From positions 124,001 through 188,000 of the forward strand of contig NZ_BMVM01000001.1 of NCBI RefSeq assembly GCF_014650715.1: DNA of 64,000 nt. The letters are read 5' to 3'. Every line of letters begins with the position of its first letter. Positions within the stretch are counted from its first letter, which is position 1. Source of the DNA: Streptomyces bluensis. GTDB lineage: Bacteria; Actinomycetota; Actinomycetes; Streptomycetales; Streptomycetaceae. Below, one piece after another: positions 42,996-52,315 of the stretch. The notes below the pieces were generated by a model. That model ran no database searches. It had not been told where the DNA came from and saw only the letters and a program-made list of their open reading frames with translations. Position numbers and translations under genes: made by a program.

Positions 42996-44321
42996 TCAGC
43001 GCCCGCCCTGCCCGAGGTCGTTCTCGGCGGCACTTCTCTCCCGGCGTACGGGCAGCAGCAGCGTGAACGTGGTGGGCGCGGCACACGCCAGCGACAGCCG
43101 TCCGCCGAGGGTGACGGCGAGGTCGCGGGCGAGGGCGAGGCCGATGCCCGTGCCGGGTCCGCCTCCGGAGTGGCCCCGCTCGAAGAGCCGCACGCCGTCG
43201 CCTTCCACGGTGCCCTCGTCAGCGATGTCCAAGGCGAGGGCGTCTTCCAGGTCCCGGACGGTGGCGCGCACGGTGCCGCGTCCGTGGACGCGCGCGTTGT
43301 CCAGCAGCACGCCCAGGATCTCGGTGATGGGCCCGCCCGGGACGCGTACATCGTCCGGCGCGTCCTGGAGGGCGAGCACCAGACGTCTGCCGTCGTGGGC
43401 GAGGAGTCCGTGCCACCGTTCCCCGGTCTGTGCCAGCAACTCCCCCACCGGCCGGTCCGGGGCCAGGGCCCGGGGTGGCCCGGCGGAGCGCGACAGCCGC
43501 AGCACCTCTTCCACGGTCTCGTGCAGTCGGCGGGTGTCGGCCAGGGCCTGCTGAAGCGCCGGCCGGGCGTCGTCCTGGGCGAGTCCGGCCTCCAGGGTGA
43601 GCTGGAGTCCGGTGAGCGGGGTGCGCAGTTGGTGGGAGGCGTTGGCTGTGAAGTCCCGCTCGTGACGCAGGAGTTCGGACAGGCTGTGCAGCATGTCGTT
43701 GTGGGTGCGCGCGACCTGGTCGATCTCGGCGACGGCGCTGGGCGCGGCCCGCGCGGTCAGATCGCCCTCGGTCACCGCCCGGCAGTGGCGTGAGAGATCC
43801 TCCAGTGGTGCGGCGAGCGCCCGAGCCTGCCGGCGGGCGACGAGGACGGCGACGGTGAGCGCGACGACGGCCGTGCCCGCCAGGGCGGCCCAGCCGGCGA
43901 AGACACGGCCTTGTACGTCCGCGACGGGGGAAGAGGCGCGGACCACGCCGATCACCCGCTCGGCGTGCGGGACAGGCACGGCGGCGACCAGCTCACCGTC
44001 CGACGAGGACCGGGTCACCCGGCCGGCCAGGGCGCGGCGGACGGCGTCGTCGCCGTTCCGGGGTCCGTTTCCGGCGCGCAGCCGCAGCCGCGGGTCGTAC
44101 AGGCCCAGGTGCTGCCCGGACGCGGCCGGGGGCAGTTCCGCCGGGTCGCCGGTCGTGTAGTCCGGGTTCACCCGGACGGCGGCGGCCAGGGCCGCCCGTT
44201 CCAGCGCGTCCCGCTGGCCGGCGTACAGGGAGTACCTGGTGGCGAGGCCCAGGGGCACGGCCAGGAGGATCAGGGCGACCAGGACGGCGGTCAGGGCCAC
44301 CCGCACCACACGCTGTCTCAT
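42996..44321 (-). CDS. Sensor histidine kinase
   Basis: A membrane kinase of 441 residues from ATG 44321; an in-frame GTG at 44345 is an alternative. TM1 is VALTAVLVALILLAVPLGLA. A periplasmic sensor of about 120 residues follows, then TM2 VFAGWAALAGTAVVALTVAV. HAMP is near LAAPLEDLSRHCRAV. The DHp phosphoacceptor His is in FTANASHQLRTPLTG, about residue 230. The ATP domain has the N-box ILGVLLDNARVHG and the G-box GGGPGTGIGLALARDL. It is divergent from a lipoprotein-ABC-response-regulator operon and is the obvious partner of the OmpR-type regulator at that operon's end. The whole resembles envelope-stress or antibiotic-sensing modules. Confidence 0.9.
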   Translation of the reverse strand: MRQRVVRVALTAVLVALILLAVPLGLATRYSLYAGQRDALERAALAAAVRVNPDYTTGDPAELPPAASGQHLGLYDPRLRLRAGNGPRNGDDAVRRALAGRVTRSSSDGELVAAVPVPHAERVIGVVRASSPVADVQGRVFAGWAALAGTAVVALTVAVLVARRQARALAAPLEDLSRHCRAVTEGDLTARAAPSAVAEIDQVARTHNDMLHSLSELLRHERDFTANASHQLRTPLTGLQLTLEAGLAQDDARPALQQALADTRRLHETVEEVLRLSRSAGPPRALAPDRPVGELLAQTGERWHGLLAHDGRRLVLALQDAPDDVRVPGGPITEILGVLLDNARVHGRGTVRATVRDLEDALALDIADEGTVEGDGVRLFERGHSGGGPGTGIGLALARDLAVTLGGRLSLACAAPTTFTLLLPVRRERSAAENDLGQGGR

Positions 44322-44384
44322 GACCTCATCTTGCGGGCCGCTCACCAGGCCGTACGGGCCCCGGCGCGGACTTTTGCCGTCGTC

Positions 44385-44411
44385 TAACCATCGGCGCGCG
44401 GGCCGTTAACC
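44385..44411. promoter_or_regulatory. Direct TAACC repeats between kinase and lipoprotein genes
   Basis: TAACC at 44385-44389 recurs at 44407-44411, exactly 22 bp (two helical turns) apart on the same strand. OmpR-family regulators bind tandem direct repeats, so this may be the autoregulatory site of the module. The pattern is short and could be chance. Confidence 0.35.
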
Positions 44412-44475
44412 GGCTCCCTCCTAGCGTCTGGGACGTGACCGTCCGGTCCCGGGCATTCTCTGGAGGGCAAGGGCT

Positions 44476-45126
44476 ATGACATATCCACGGAAGTCCGCCG
44501 CCGTGGCGGCCGGGCTGCTGCTCGCCTCGGCGGTGACCGCCGGGTGCTCCGGCGCCGCATCGGGTTCGGGCTCGCGGTCCGGATCGAGCACGGCATCCTC
44601 CACGCCGAGGTCGTCGACCGGGTCCGCGCCGAACGCGGCGCCCACGGAGAGCAACCCGCCCGGCGACATCCCCGACAACCAGGCGTACGTGGCGTTCCGG
44701 CCGTCCAGTGGCTTCGCCGGCTTCACGGTGAAGGTGCCCGAGGGCTGGGCCCGTACGACGAAGGGCTCCACGACGGTCTTCACGGACAAGCTCAACCGTG
44801 TCCAGATCTCCCCCGCGGCCGTCTCCGCAGCGCCGACCGTCGGTTCGGTGACCAACACCGTCGTGCCCCAACTGCGCACCCAGGTACCGAAGTTCGCGAG
44901 CCCCAAGGTGACCGTCGTCCAGCGGAAGGCGGGCACTGCCGTGCTGCTGACCTATCGGGGGGACTCCGCCCCGGACCCCGTCACGGGCAAGGTCGTGCGG
45001 GACGCGTTCGAGCGGTATGCCTTCTACCGGCAGGGCCACGAGGTGAACCTCACCCTGTCCGGTCCGGTGAACGCCGACAACGTGGACCCGTGGCGCATCG
45101 TCAGCGACTCCTTCGGCTGGCGGTGA
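44476..45126 (+). CDS. Exported lipoprotein of ABC/two-component module
   Basis: A 216-residue lipoprotein. The signal ends in the lipobox VTAGC, with lipidated Cys at about residue 24. A Ser/Gly/Thr-rich tether (SGSGSRSGSSTASSTPRSST) lets the domain reach through the wall. The C-terminal domain (AFRPSSGFAGFTVKVPEGWA, then FTDKLNRVQISPAAVSA) is a small alpha/beta fold of unknown ligand. It is the first gene of the operon and overlaps or abuts the ABC ATPase start, so it is probably an accessory sensor or substrate-binding component of the transporter. Confidence 0.85.
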   Translation: MTYPRKSAAVAAGLLLASAVTAGCSGAASGSGSRSGSSTASSTPRSSTGSAPNAAPTESNPPGDIPDNQAYVAFRPSSGFAGFTVKVPEGWARTTKGSTTVFTDKLNRVQISPAAVSAAPTVGSVTNTVVPQLRTQVPKFASPKVTVVQRKAGTAVLLTYRGDSAPDPVTGKVVRDAFERYAFYRQGHEVNLTLSGPVNADNVDPWRIVSDSFGWR

Positions 45127-45131
45127 GCGGC

Positions 45132-45872
45132 ATGGCTGCGCGGTCGTACGACGATGCCCTGATCGCCCGGGACCTGTACCGCTTCTTCCGGGCCGGCGAG
45201 GAGGAGACGCTCGCGCTGCGCGGGGTGTCCCTGCGGGTGGCTCGTGGTGAGACGGTAGCCGTGGTCGGCCCGTCCGGGGCAGGCAAGTCCACGCTGCTGT
45301 CCTGTCTGGCCGGGCTCGACGAACCGTCGGGCGGCGAGGTGCACGTGGACGGTGTCCGCATCAGCCACCGGCCCGAGACCGAGCGGGCCCGGCTGCGGGC
45401 CCGGCACATCGGCGTCCTGCTGCAGACCCGCAACCTGCTGCCGCATCTGAGCGTGCGCGACAACGTGCGCCTCGCGCAGGGGGCGGTACGCGGCCGGCCC
45501 GCCGCGGCCGCGGAGGTGCTGCTGGACCAGGTGGGGCTGGGGGAACGCCGGCACGCGCTGCCCCGGCAACTGTCAGGCGGGGAGACGGCCCGCGCCGGGC
45601 TGGCCGTCGCGCTGGCCAACTCGCCCGCCGTGCTGCTCGCGGACGAGCCGACCGGCGAACTCGACGGCGGCACCGAGCGGCTGGTCCTGCGGATGCTGCG
45701 GGACCGCGCGGAGGACGGTTGCGCTGTCCTACTCGTCACGCACAGTCCGGAGGCGGTGCTGATCGCCGACCGGGTGATCCGGCTCGACGACGGTCGGGCC
45801 ACGGAGACCGGCGGGACGGGTGCCCGCACCGCCGACCCGGACGTTCGGGAGGTGCGCCATGGCTCCGGCTGA
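45132..45872 (+). CDS. ABC transporter ATPase (FtsE/LolD/MacB type) 1
   Basis: A 246-residue ATPase. ATG 45132 is preceded by GGTGAG; a GTG at 45123 overlapping the lipoprotein stop is an alternative. Walker A is VVGPSGAGKSTLLS, the Q-loop is GVLLQTRNLLPHLSV, the signature is QLSGGETARAGLAVAL, Walker B is AVLLADEPTGELDGG and the switch His is in LLVTHSPEAVL. It belongs to the MacB/LolD/BceA-like group that powers FtsX-type permeases. The signature second half (GGETARAG instead of GGQQQRVA) deviates slightly. It overlaps the second ATPase gene by 14 bp. Confidence 0.93.
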   Translation: MAARSYDDALIARDLYRFFRAGEEETLALRGVSLRVARGETVAVVGPSGAGKSTLLSCLAGLDEPSGGEVHVDGVRISHRPETERARLRARHIGVLLQTRNLLPHLSVRDNVRLAQGAVRGRPAAAAEVLLDQVGLGERRHALPRQLSGGETARAGLAVALANSPAVLLADEPTGELDGGTERLVLRMLRDRAEDGCAVLLVTHSPEAVLIADRVIRLDDGRATETGGTGARTADPDVREVRHGSG

Positions 45873-46554
45873 TGTGTTGATCGACTGTCAGGACGCCGCC
45901 CTCACATTCGGCCGCGGCCCGAACGCGGTGGTGGCCGTGCACGGGGCCGCGCTGCGGGTCCACGCCGGGGACCGGCTGGCGATCGTCGGGCCCTCGGGGT
46001 CGGGCAAGTCGTCGCTGCTGCATCTGCTCGCCGGGCTCGAACAGCCGACCAGCGGCAGCGTGACCTGGCCCGGACTGGCCGGGCTGCGGGACATCGGGCT
46101 GGTCTTCCAGGGCGACAGCCTCGTCCCGGCGCTCGACATCGTCGAGAACACCGCGCTGCCGCTGGTGCTCACCGGGATGTCTGACGACCGGGCGCGCGAG
46201 GCCGCCCTGAGCGCGCTCGCCCTGGTCGGCACGGCCGACCTGGCCGACCGGCTGCCGGAGGAGATCTCCGGCGGCCAGGCGCAGCGCGTCGCCGCGGCCA
46301 GGGTGCTGGCGCAGACCCCCCGCGTGATCCTCGCCGACGAGCCGACGGGCCGCCTCGACCACGCCACCGGCGGCCGCGTCCTGGACGCGCTGCTGACCGC
46401 GGCCGACGAGACGGGTGCGGCTCTCGTCCTCACCACCCACGACCCGGCGGTCGCCGCCCGCCTCACCGCGCGGTGCACCATGCGCGACGGGCGGCTGACA
46501 TCCGCCGACAGCGTGGAGGCGAACGCCGGCCACAGCCTTGGAGAGACGTCATGA
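45859..46554 (+). CDS. ABC transporter ATPase (FtsE/LolD/MacB type) 2
   Basis: A 231-residue ATPase. Walker A is AIVGPSGSGKSSLLHLLAGL, the Q-loop is IGLVFQGDSLVPAL, the signature is EISGGQAQRVAAARVLA, Walker B is RVILADEPTGRLDHA and the switch is LTTHDPAV. Having two non-identical ATPases with one permease suggests a heterodimeric motor. It starts inside the end of ATPase 1, and its stop overlaps the permease start (ATGA), so the operon is tightly coupled. Confidence 0.93.
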   Translation: MAPADVLIDCQDAALTFGRGPNAVVAVHGAALRVHAGDRLAIVGPSGSGKSSLLHLLAGLEQPTSGSVTWPGLAGLRDIGLVFQGDSLVPALDIVENTALPLVLTGMSDDRAREAALSALALVGTADLADRLPEEISGGQAQRVAAARVLAQTPRVILADEPTGRLDHATGGRVLDALLTAADETGAALVLTTHDPAVAARLTARCTMRDGRLTSADSVEANAGHSLGETS

Positions 46555-49187
46555 TCAGCTCATGGGCGAGCGGACTCGCCCGCCGCCGCACCGGGGGGCT
46601 CCTCGCGGCCATGGCCGGGGTCGCGCTCGCCGTGGCCCTCGTCGCCGCGCTCGGCTCGTTCCTGACCGCGTCCAAGGCGACCATGACGCAGCGGGCGGTG
46701 CGCTCGGTCGCCGTGGACTGGCAGGTGGAGGTGCAGCCCGGCGCCGACCCGAACGCGGCACTGTCGCTGGTGCGCACGGCCCCCGGCGTCCGGTCCGCCG
46801 TCCCGGTCGGCTTCGCGCACACCAGCGCCTTCACCGCCACCGTCCAGGGCAGCACCCAGACCACCGGGCCCGGCATGCTCCTCGGGCTCCCCGACGGCTA
46901 CCGGACTCTCTTCCCCGGCGAGGGCCGCTCGCTGACCGGCCGCCCCACCGGCGTGCTCCTGGCCCAGCAGACGGCCTCGAACCTGCACGCGGCCCCCGGC
47001 TCGACGGTCGGCATCCGGCTGCCCGGGGCGGGCGTGCGCCAGGTCCGCGTGGACGGGGTCGTCGACCTCCCGCAGGCCGACTCACTGTTCCAGAAGGTCG
47101 GCGCGCCCACCCAGTCCCAGCCCACCGCCCCGCCCGACAACGTGGTCCTGGTGCCCGCCGCGCAGTTCGCCTCCCTGACCCACCGCGCCACGGACGTCAC
47201 CACGCAGATCCACGTCGCCCGCGACGCGGCACTGCCCCATGACCCGGCCGCCGCGTTCACCTCGGTGACCCGCGCCGCCCACAACCTGGAAGCCAAGGGC
47301 ACCGGTTCGGTGCTCGTCGGTGACAACCTGGGCGCCGCGCTCGACTCGGCCCGCCAGGACGCCCTGTACGCGCAGATCCTCTTCCTCTTCCTCGGCGTGC
47401 CCGGCGCGGTCCTCGCCGCCTCGCTGACCGCCGCGGTCGCGGGCGCCGGCGGTGAACGGCGCCGCCAGGAGCAGGCGCTGCTGCGGCTGCGCGGCCTCGC
47501 GCCCCGCCGGATCATGTCCCTGGCGGGCCTGGAGGCGGCACTCATCGGCGTCGGCGGCGGGCTCGCCGGTCTCGGCATCGCGGCGCTGACCGGGCGGCTC
47601 GCCTTCGGGACGGCGTCCTTCGGCGCCGTCGGCTGGATCGTCTGGTACGCCGTCGCGTTCGTCGTCGGCGCGGCGGTCGCCGCGGGCGCCGTGCTCGTGC
47701 CCGCCGTGCGCGATCTGCGGACGGTGACGGTCGCCGACACCCGCAGGACCGCGCGCCGCACCCGTTCCCCCTGGTGGATGCGCATGGGCCTGGACTTCCT
47801 GCTGCTGATCGGCTCCTGGCTCGTCTTCCGCGCCTCGTCCGGCAACCAGTACGCGCTCGTCCTCGCCCCCGAGGGCGTACCCAGCATCTCCGTGTCGTAC
47901 TGGGCCTTCCTGGGACCCGCGCTGCTGTGGATCGGTGCCGCCCTGCTGCTGTGGCGCCTCACCCTCCTGGCGCTCACCCGCGGCCGCCCCCTCCTGGCCC
48001 GGCTCGCACGCCCGCTGACGTCGACGCTGGCCGGGACGACAGCGGCCGTCCTCGCCCGGCGCCGCCGCACCCTGGCCCGCTCCATGGTCCTGCTGGCTCT
48101 CGCGGTGTCGTTCGCCGCGTCCACGTCCGTCTTCAACGCCACGTACAAGCAGCAGGCCGAGGTGGACGCCCGCCTCACCAACGGCGCCGACGTCACGGTC
48201 ACCGAGCCGCCCGGCTCGCAGACCCCGCCGGGCGCGGCCGCCGCGCTGAAGGTCTCCGGCGTCCGCCGCGTCGAGCCGCTCCAGCACCGGTTCGCCTATG
48301 TCGGCTCCGACCTCCAGGACCTCTACGGCGTACGCCCGGACACGATCGCCTCCGCGACCTCCCTGCAGGACGCGTACTTCTCCGGCGGCCGTGCGCAGCA
48401 GCTCATGCGGCGGCTCGCCCAGCGCCCCGACAACCTCCTGGTCAGCGCCGAGACCGTGCATGACTTCCAGCTCTCCCCCGGCGACACCGTCAACCTCCGC
48501 GTGCAGGACGCCACAACCAAGGTCCTGCGCACGGTTCCCTTCCACTACGCCGGAATCGTCAAGGAGTTCCCGACCGCGCCCAAGGACAGCTTCTTCGTCG
48601 CCAACGCCTCCTACGTGGCGAAGGCCACCGGCAGCAACGCGGTGGGCGCGTTCCTCGTCGACACCGGCGGCAGCAATCAGAAGGCCGTAGCAGCACAGTT
48701 GCGTGGGCGGCTGGGCACGAGCGCCACCGTCACCGACCTCACCCAGACGCGGGGCGCCGTCGGAACCAGTCTGACCTCGGTCGATCTGGCCGGCCTGACC
48801 CGGATCGAGCTGGCCTTCGCGGTGCTGCTCGCCGCCGGGGCCGGGGGCCTGGTCCTCGCCCTCGGGCTCGCCGAGCGCCGCCGCACCTTCGCCATCACCA
48901 CCGTGCTGGGTGCCACCCGCCGCCATCTGCGCGGCATGGTCCTCACGGAGGCGATCGTGCTGGCAGCCGGTGGCCTGGCGGGCGGCGCACTCATCGGCTG
49001 GGCACTGTCCGAGATGCTGGTCAAGGTCCTCACCGGCGTCTTCGACCCACCACCGGCCGCACTCGCCGTCCCGGGCGGCTACCTGACGCTCACCGCGGTC
49101 GCAGCCGTGGCCGCCGTACTGGCCGCCGCCCTCAACGGCGTGCGCAGGGCCAGGCGCCCCGCCGTCGAGGAACTGCGCGACCTGTGA
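46551..49187 (+). CDS. FtsX/MacB-type ABC permease
   Basis: An 878-residue membrane protein with the duplicated FtsX architecture. TM1 is near residue 20 (GGLLAAMAGVALAVALVAAL). A large extracytoplasmic domain to about residue 270 follows, then TMs around ILFLFLGVPGAVLAASLTAA, AGLEAALIGVGGGLAGLGIA, VGWIVWYAVAFVVGAAVAAG and FLGPALLWIGAALLLWRLTL. A second half has another TM plus extracytoplasmic domain and three closing TMs (IELAFAVLLAAGAGGLVLAL to GGYLTLTAVAAVAAVLAAAL). Such permeases are mechanotransducers or extrude lipophilic or peptide compounds rather than importing nutrients. It shares an ATGA overlap with ATPase 2 and a GTGA overlap with the response regulator. Confidence 0.93.
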   Translation: MISSWASGLARRRTGGLLAAMAGVALAVALVAALGSFLTASKATMTQRAVRSVAVDWQVEVQPGADPNAALSLVRTAPGVRSAVPVGFAHTSAFTATVQGSTQTTGPGMLLGLPDGYRTLFPGEGRSLTGRPTGVLLAQQTASNLHAAPGSTVGIRLPGAGVRQVRVDGVVDLPQADSLFQKVGAPTQSQPTAPPDNVVLVPAAQFASLTHRATDVTTQIHVARDAALPHDPAAAFTSVTRAAHNLEAKGTGSVLVGDNLGAALDSARQDALYAQILFLFLGVPGAVLAASLTAAVAGAGGERRRQEQALLRLRGLAPRRIMSLAGLEAALIGVGGGLAGLGIAALTGRLAFGTASFGAVGWIVWYAVAFVVGAAVAAGAVLVPAVRDLRTVTVADTRRTARRTRSPWWMRMGLDFLLLIGSWLVFRASSGNQYALVLAPEGVPSISVSYWAFLGPALLWIGAALLLWRLTLLALTRGRPLLARLARPLTSTLAGTTAAVLARRRRTLARSMVLLALAVSFAASTSVFNATYKQQAEVDARLTNGADVTVTEPPGSQTPPGAAAALKVSGVRRVEPLQHRFAYVGSDLQDLYGVRPDTIASATSLQDAYFSGGRAQQLMRRLAQRPDNLLVSAETVHDFQLSPGDTVNLRVQDATTKVLRTVPFHYAGIVKEFPTAPKDSFFVANASYVAKATGSNAVGAFLVDTGGSNQKAVAAQLRGRLGTSATVTDLTQTRGAVGTSLTSVDLAGLTRIELAFAVLLAAGAGGLVLALGLAERRRTFAITTVLGATRRHLRGMVLTEAIVLAAGGLAGGALIGWALSEMLVKVLTGVFDPPPAALAVPGGYLTLTAVAAVAAVLAAALNGVRRARRPAVEELRDL

Positions 49188-49987
49188 GCACACCGAACGG
49201 CCCCACAGCCCGTACGCTGCCCAGCATGCGCACACCCGCAGCACCGGACCGGGGCCGCTTCGGCGTCCTCGTCGTGGAGGACGACAACACGATCGGCCAC
49301 CACCTCGAAACCGGGCTGCGCAGCAACGGCTACGCGCCCACCTGGAGCCGCACCGGCGCGGGAGCACTCGCCGAGGCGTCCCAGGGGTCGTACGACGCGC
49401 TGCTCCTGGACCTCGGCCTGCCCGACATGGACGGCCTCGACGTCGCCCGCACCCTGCGCGCCCGGTTTCCCGACCTGCTGATCATCATCCTCACCGCCCG
49501 CACCGACGACATCGACGTCATCGCCGGCCTGGACGCCGGAGCCGACGACTACCTCGTCAAACCCTTCAGCCTGACCGTCCTCCTCGCCCGGCTCCGCGCC
49601 CACCTGCGCCGCCGGACCACCGCCTCCCCGCCACGGGAACCCGTCACCCTCGGTGACCTCGTCCTCGACGAGACGGCCCGCCGCTGCACCCTCCACGGCG
49701 CCGACGTTCCCCTGCGGCCCAAGGAGTTCGAGCTTCTCGCCCTGCTCGGCCGGCACGCCGGCGAGGCCGTCTCCCGCGAGACACTCATGGCGCAGGTCTG
49801 GGACGAGAACTGGTTCGGCTCCACCAAGACCCTCGACGTCACCATGGCAAGCCTGCGACGCCACCTCACCGCCGCGGCACAGTCCTCACCCCGTCCCGCG
49901 CACGTACCGCGGATCACCACGCTGCGCGGCCATGGCTACCGGCTGGAGGCGCAGCCCGGACAGTCCGCTGAGCAGCACGGCCCATGA
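49184..49987 (+). CDS. OmpR-family response regulator
   Basis: A 267-residue regulator (GTG 49184 overlapping the permease stop; ATG 49226 also possible). The receiver domain has FGVLVVEDDNTIGHHLETGL, the phosphoacceptor Asp in ALLLDLGLPDMDGLD, then LTARTDDIDVIAGLDAGADD and YLVKPF. The winged-helix output is PVTLGDLVLDETARRCTLHG, then LRPKEFELLALLGRHAG, with TLDVTMASLRRHL and the C-terminal ITTLRGHGYRLE. It ends the lipoprotein-ABC operon, and its kinase is the divergent gene at 42996. Both being in one locus suggests that the system controls its own expression. Confidence 0.92.
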   Translation: MSTPNGPTARTLPSMRTPAAPDRGRFGVLVVEDDNTIGHHLETGLRSNGYAPTWSRTGAGALAEASQGSYDALLLDLGLPDMDGLDVARTLRARFPDLLIIILTARTDDIDVIAGLDAGADDYLVKPFSLTVLLARLRAHLRRRTTASPPREPVTLGDLVLDETARRCTLHGADVPLRPKEFELLALLGRHAGEAVSRETLMAQVWDENWFGSTKTLDVTMASLRRHLTAAAQSSPRPAHVPRITTLRGHGYRLEAQPGQSAEQHGP

Positions 49988-50026
49988 GGTGCTGCGCCTT
50001 CGGCGCCGGGAAAGGACGCGTGCTTG

Positions 50027-51580
50027 TCAGCTCCTCTTCGGCGGGCGCAGCAGGACGGCGGCCATTGCGGCGGTGACGACCAGAACGATGGCGGCGAGGG
50101 TCAGCACGGTGGTGAAGCCGTGGTCGTAGGCCTGCTGCGCCGCACGCAGCAGTGCCTGCGCGGTTCCGGACGGAAGGCCGGCCGCGAGGTCCTCGGCGTC
50201 CGCGAACGACTCCTCGGCTGTCGCCCGTTGGTCCGGGCCGAGTCCCGGTACCTGGGGCAGACCGGTTCGGTACACGGCGGTCAGGACACTGCCGAGGACA
50301 GCGACGCCGAGGCCCGCGCCGAGTTCGAAGGAGGTCTCCTGGACAGCGGCCGCCTCCCCGGAGCGTTCCGGCCGCGCGGCGCTCATGATGGAGTCGGCGC
50401 CCAGGGTCATCACGATGCCGGCTCCGTATCCCGCGCCCAGCAACGGCACGAGCAGCGCCCCGTGGTGGGCGGTGTCGCCGACGACGGCCATGGCGGCGAG
50501 GGCGGTGGCGAAGAGGGTGAGCGCCCCGGTGAGTGCCCACCGGTTGCCCCACCGGTTCGCGGTCCAGGGCGCCGTGACCGCGCCGACGGCGTTGGCGCCG
50601 GCCAGTGGCATCAGGGCGAGTCCGGCGCGCAGCGGCGAGTACTCGCCCACCTGCTGGAGCCACTGGGTGAGGAAGAACAGCAGGGCGACGTAAGAGCCGA
50701 AGCAGCCGATGACGCACAAGGTGGCGGTGGTGAAGCGGCGTTCGTGGAAGAGAGAAAAGTCCAGCAGCGGTTCGGCGATGCGTCTTTGACGGCGTACGAA
50801 GGTGGAGAGCAGGACGCTTCCGGCGACGGCCGTGGTGACGATGACGCCATTCACCCCGGCGTGCTCGCCGGCCTGCTTCAGTGCGTAGACCACGCCGGCC
50901 AGGCCGGTGACGGACAGCGCCACACTGGCCAGGTCCCAGCGGCGGGGATCGGGGTTCTGGGACTCGGGGACGACGCGGGCGCCGACGGCCAGGATGACGA
51001 CGATGACGGGGACGTTGATCAGGAAGACCGCGCCCCAGCCCCACGTCGCGGTGACCAGACCGCCGACCAGCGGACCGATCGTGGCGCCGACGCTGTGGGC
51101 GGACGTCCAGACGCCGATGGCGATGGCACGCTCGTGGTCATCGGTGAAGACGACCCTGATGATCGCCACCGTGGACGCCATGATCATCGCCGCGCCGACT
51201 CCGAGCGCGGCGCGTGCTGCGACGAGTTGCGCCGTCGACGTCGAGAAGGCGGCCGCCGCCGAGGCGACGCCGAAGGTGACGAAGCCGCTGAGCACCATGC
51301 GGCGCCGGCCGATCCGGTCGCCGAGCGTGCCGCAGGTCACGAGCAGGGCCGCGAGCGTGAGTGAGTAGACGTCGACGATCCACAGCAGCCCTGCGGGAGA
51401 GGGCTTGAGCTCCCGGCTCATGGTGGGCACGGCGACATGCAGCACGGTGAGGTCGATTCCGCACAGCAGGAGGCTGCCCGACACCACGGCCAGGACGAGC
51501 CACCGCCGGCTCGGCGGGGTGGCCGTATGCTCTGTCTCTTCGCTTGCTCGCACCGGCGCGGGTGCCTCCTTGTGTGACAC
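50027..51580 (-). CDS. DHA2-family MFS drug exporter
   Basis: A 14-TM proton-driven multidrug exporter, 517 residues from GTG 51580; frames from 51607 or TTG 51616 are possible. TM1 is VLAVVSGSLLLCGIDLTVLH, and motif A is GTLGDRIGRRRMVLSGF. Motif C-like GVWTSAHSVGATIGPLVGGL and the C-terminal MSAARPERSGEAAAVQETSF fit the QacA/EmrB branch. It is divergent from an HxlR regulator gene with a CACAA-N10-TTGTG inverted repeat between them, so substrate-induced resistance is likely. The exported compound is unknown. Confidence 0.9.
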   Translation of the reverse strand: MSHKEAPAPVRASEETEHTATPPSRRWLVLAVVSGSLLLCGIDLTVLHVAVPTMSRELKPSPAGLLWIVDVYSLTLAALLVTCGTLGDRIGRRRMVLSGFVTFGVASAAAAFSTSTAQLVAARAALGVGAAMIMASTVAIIRVVFTDDHERAIAIGVWTSAHSVGATIGPLVGGLVTATWGWGAVFLINVPVIVVILAVGARVVPESQNPDPRRWDLASVALSVTGLAGVVYALKQAGEHAGVNGVIVTTAVAGSVLLSTFVRRQRRIAEPLLDFSLFHERRFTTATLCVIGCFGSYVALLFFLTQWLQQVGEYSPLRAGLALMPLAGANAVGAVTAPWTANRWGNRWALTGALTLFATALAAMAVVGDTAHHGALLVPLLGAGYGAGIVMTLGADSIMSAARPERSGEAAAVQETSFELGAGLGVAVLGSVLTAVYRTGLPQVPGLGPDQRATAEESFADAEDLAAGLPSGTAQALLRAAQQAYDHGFTTVLTLAAIVLVVTAAMAAVLLRPPKRS

Positions 51581-51611
51581 GTTCTCAGTTTCAGGACGTA
51601 TCAACACGGGC

Positions 51612-51631
51612 CACAAGTACGGTCTTTTGTG
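51612..51631. promoter_or_regulatory. Inverted repeat CACAA-N10-TTGTG
   Basis: A symmetric site in the gap between the DHA2 exporter and hxlR genes, 39 bp from the hxlR start. It is a plausible HxlR operator controlling both divergent genes. Confidence 0.5.
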
Positions 51632-51669
51632 TCCCTTGGTGCCACGCTGTATACCAACGGAGGTCAGTC

Positions 51670-52035
51670 GTGCGTTCCCACGTCGAAGAAGCCCCGGATC
51701 ACTGCGCGATCGAGTTCGCGATGGAGATGCTCGGGGGCCGTTGGAAACTGGCCATTCTCAAGCAGCTGGTCGCGGGCACCCACCGGTTCGGTGAACTGAG
51801 GCGCGCGCTGCCGGGCATCACCCAACGCATGCTGACCCGCCAGTTGCGGGAGCTGGAGGCCGACGGCTTGGTGACGCGGACCGTGTACCGCGAGGTGCCG
51901 CCGCGCGTCGAGTACACCCTCACCGACATCGGCCACAGCCTGGACTCCATCACGGAGCAGCTGGACAAGTGGGGCCGCTGGTACCGCGAGACAGTGCGCC
52001 GCGGGGCGCCGTCCAACGCTCGTCCGCCCACCTGA
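51670..52035 (+). CDS. HxlR-family transcriptional regulator
   Basis: A 121-residue winged-helix regulator from GTG 51670 with GGAGG just upstream. The HxlR signature is present: CAIEFAMEMLGGRWKLAILK, then QLVAGTHRFGELRRALPGIT and QRMLTRQLRELEADGLVTRT, then VYREVPPRVEYTLTDIGHSL. HxlR proteins act as dimers sensing aldehydes, quinones or redox state. It is divergent from a DHA2 exporter, its likely target. Confidence 0.92.
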   Translation: MRSHVEEAPDHCAIEFAMEMLGGRWKLAILKQLVAGTHRFGELRRALPGITQRMLTRQLRELEADGLVTRTVYREVPPRVEYTLTDIGHSLDSITEQLDKWGRWYRETVRRGAPSNARPPT

Positions 52036-52315
52036 CCTGGCACGACAGCCGGACGCCCCGACGTCGGGGCGTCGTACGCACGTCGCTGGGCGCCGAGGCG
52101 GGGCGGGCGCGCGGCCGCTACGGGGCGCCGTTGCGCAACGCGGATCATCCCCGGCCTGCGCCATCGGACACCGTCCCGTGCCCATAGGTGCAGCCGCCGC
52201 CGGCCTTCTCGGCGGCCCGGTCCTCGGCACGCGCCCGATCCACCGCTGTCGACCCGGCGGCCGACCGGCCCGGCCCGTCGTCCCGCACCACCCGCAACCG
52301 TCCGGAGGCTCACCG

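Noticed and set aside
47082..49367. A 761-codon open frame on the minus strand opposite the ABC permease
   Set aside because: It is a shadow of high third-position GC in the permease gene. The permease has full family features and overlapping operon neighbours.
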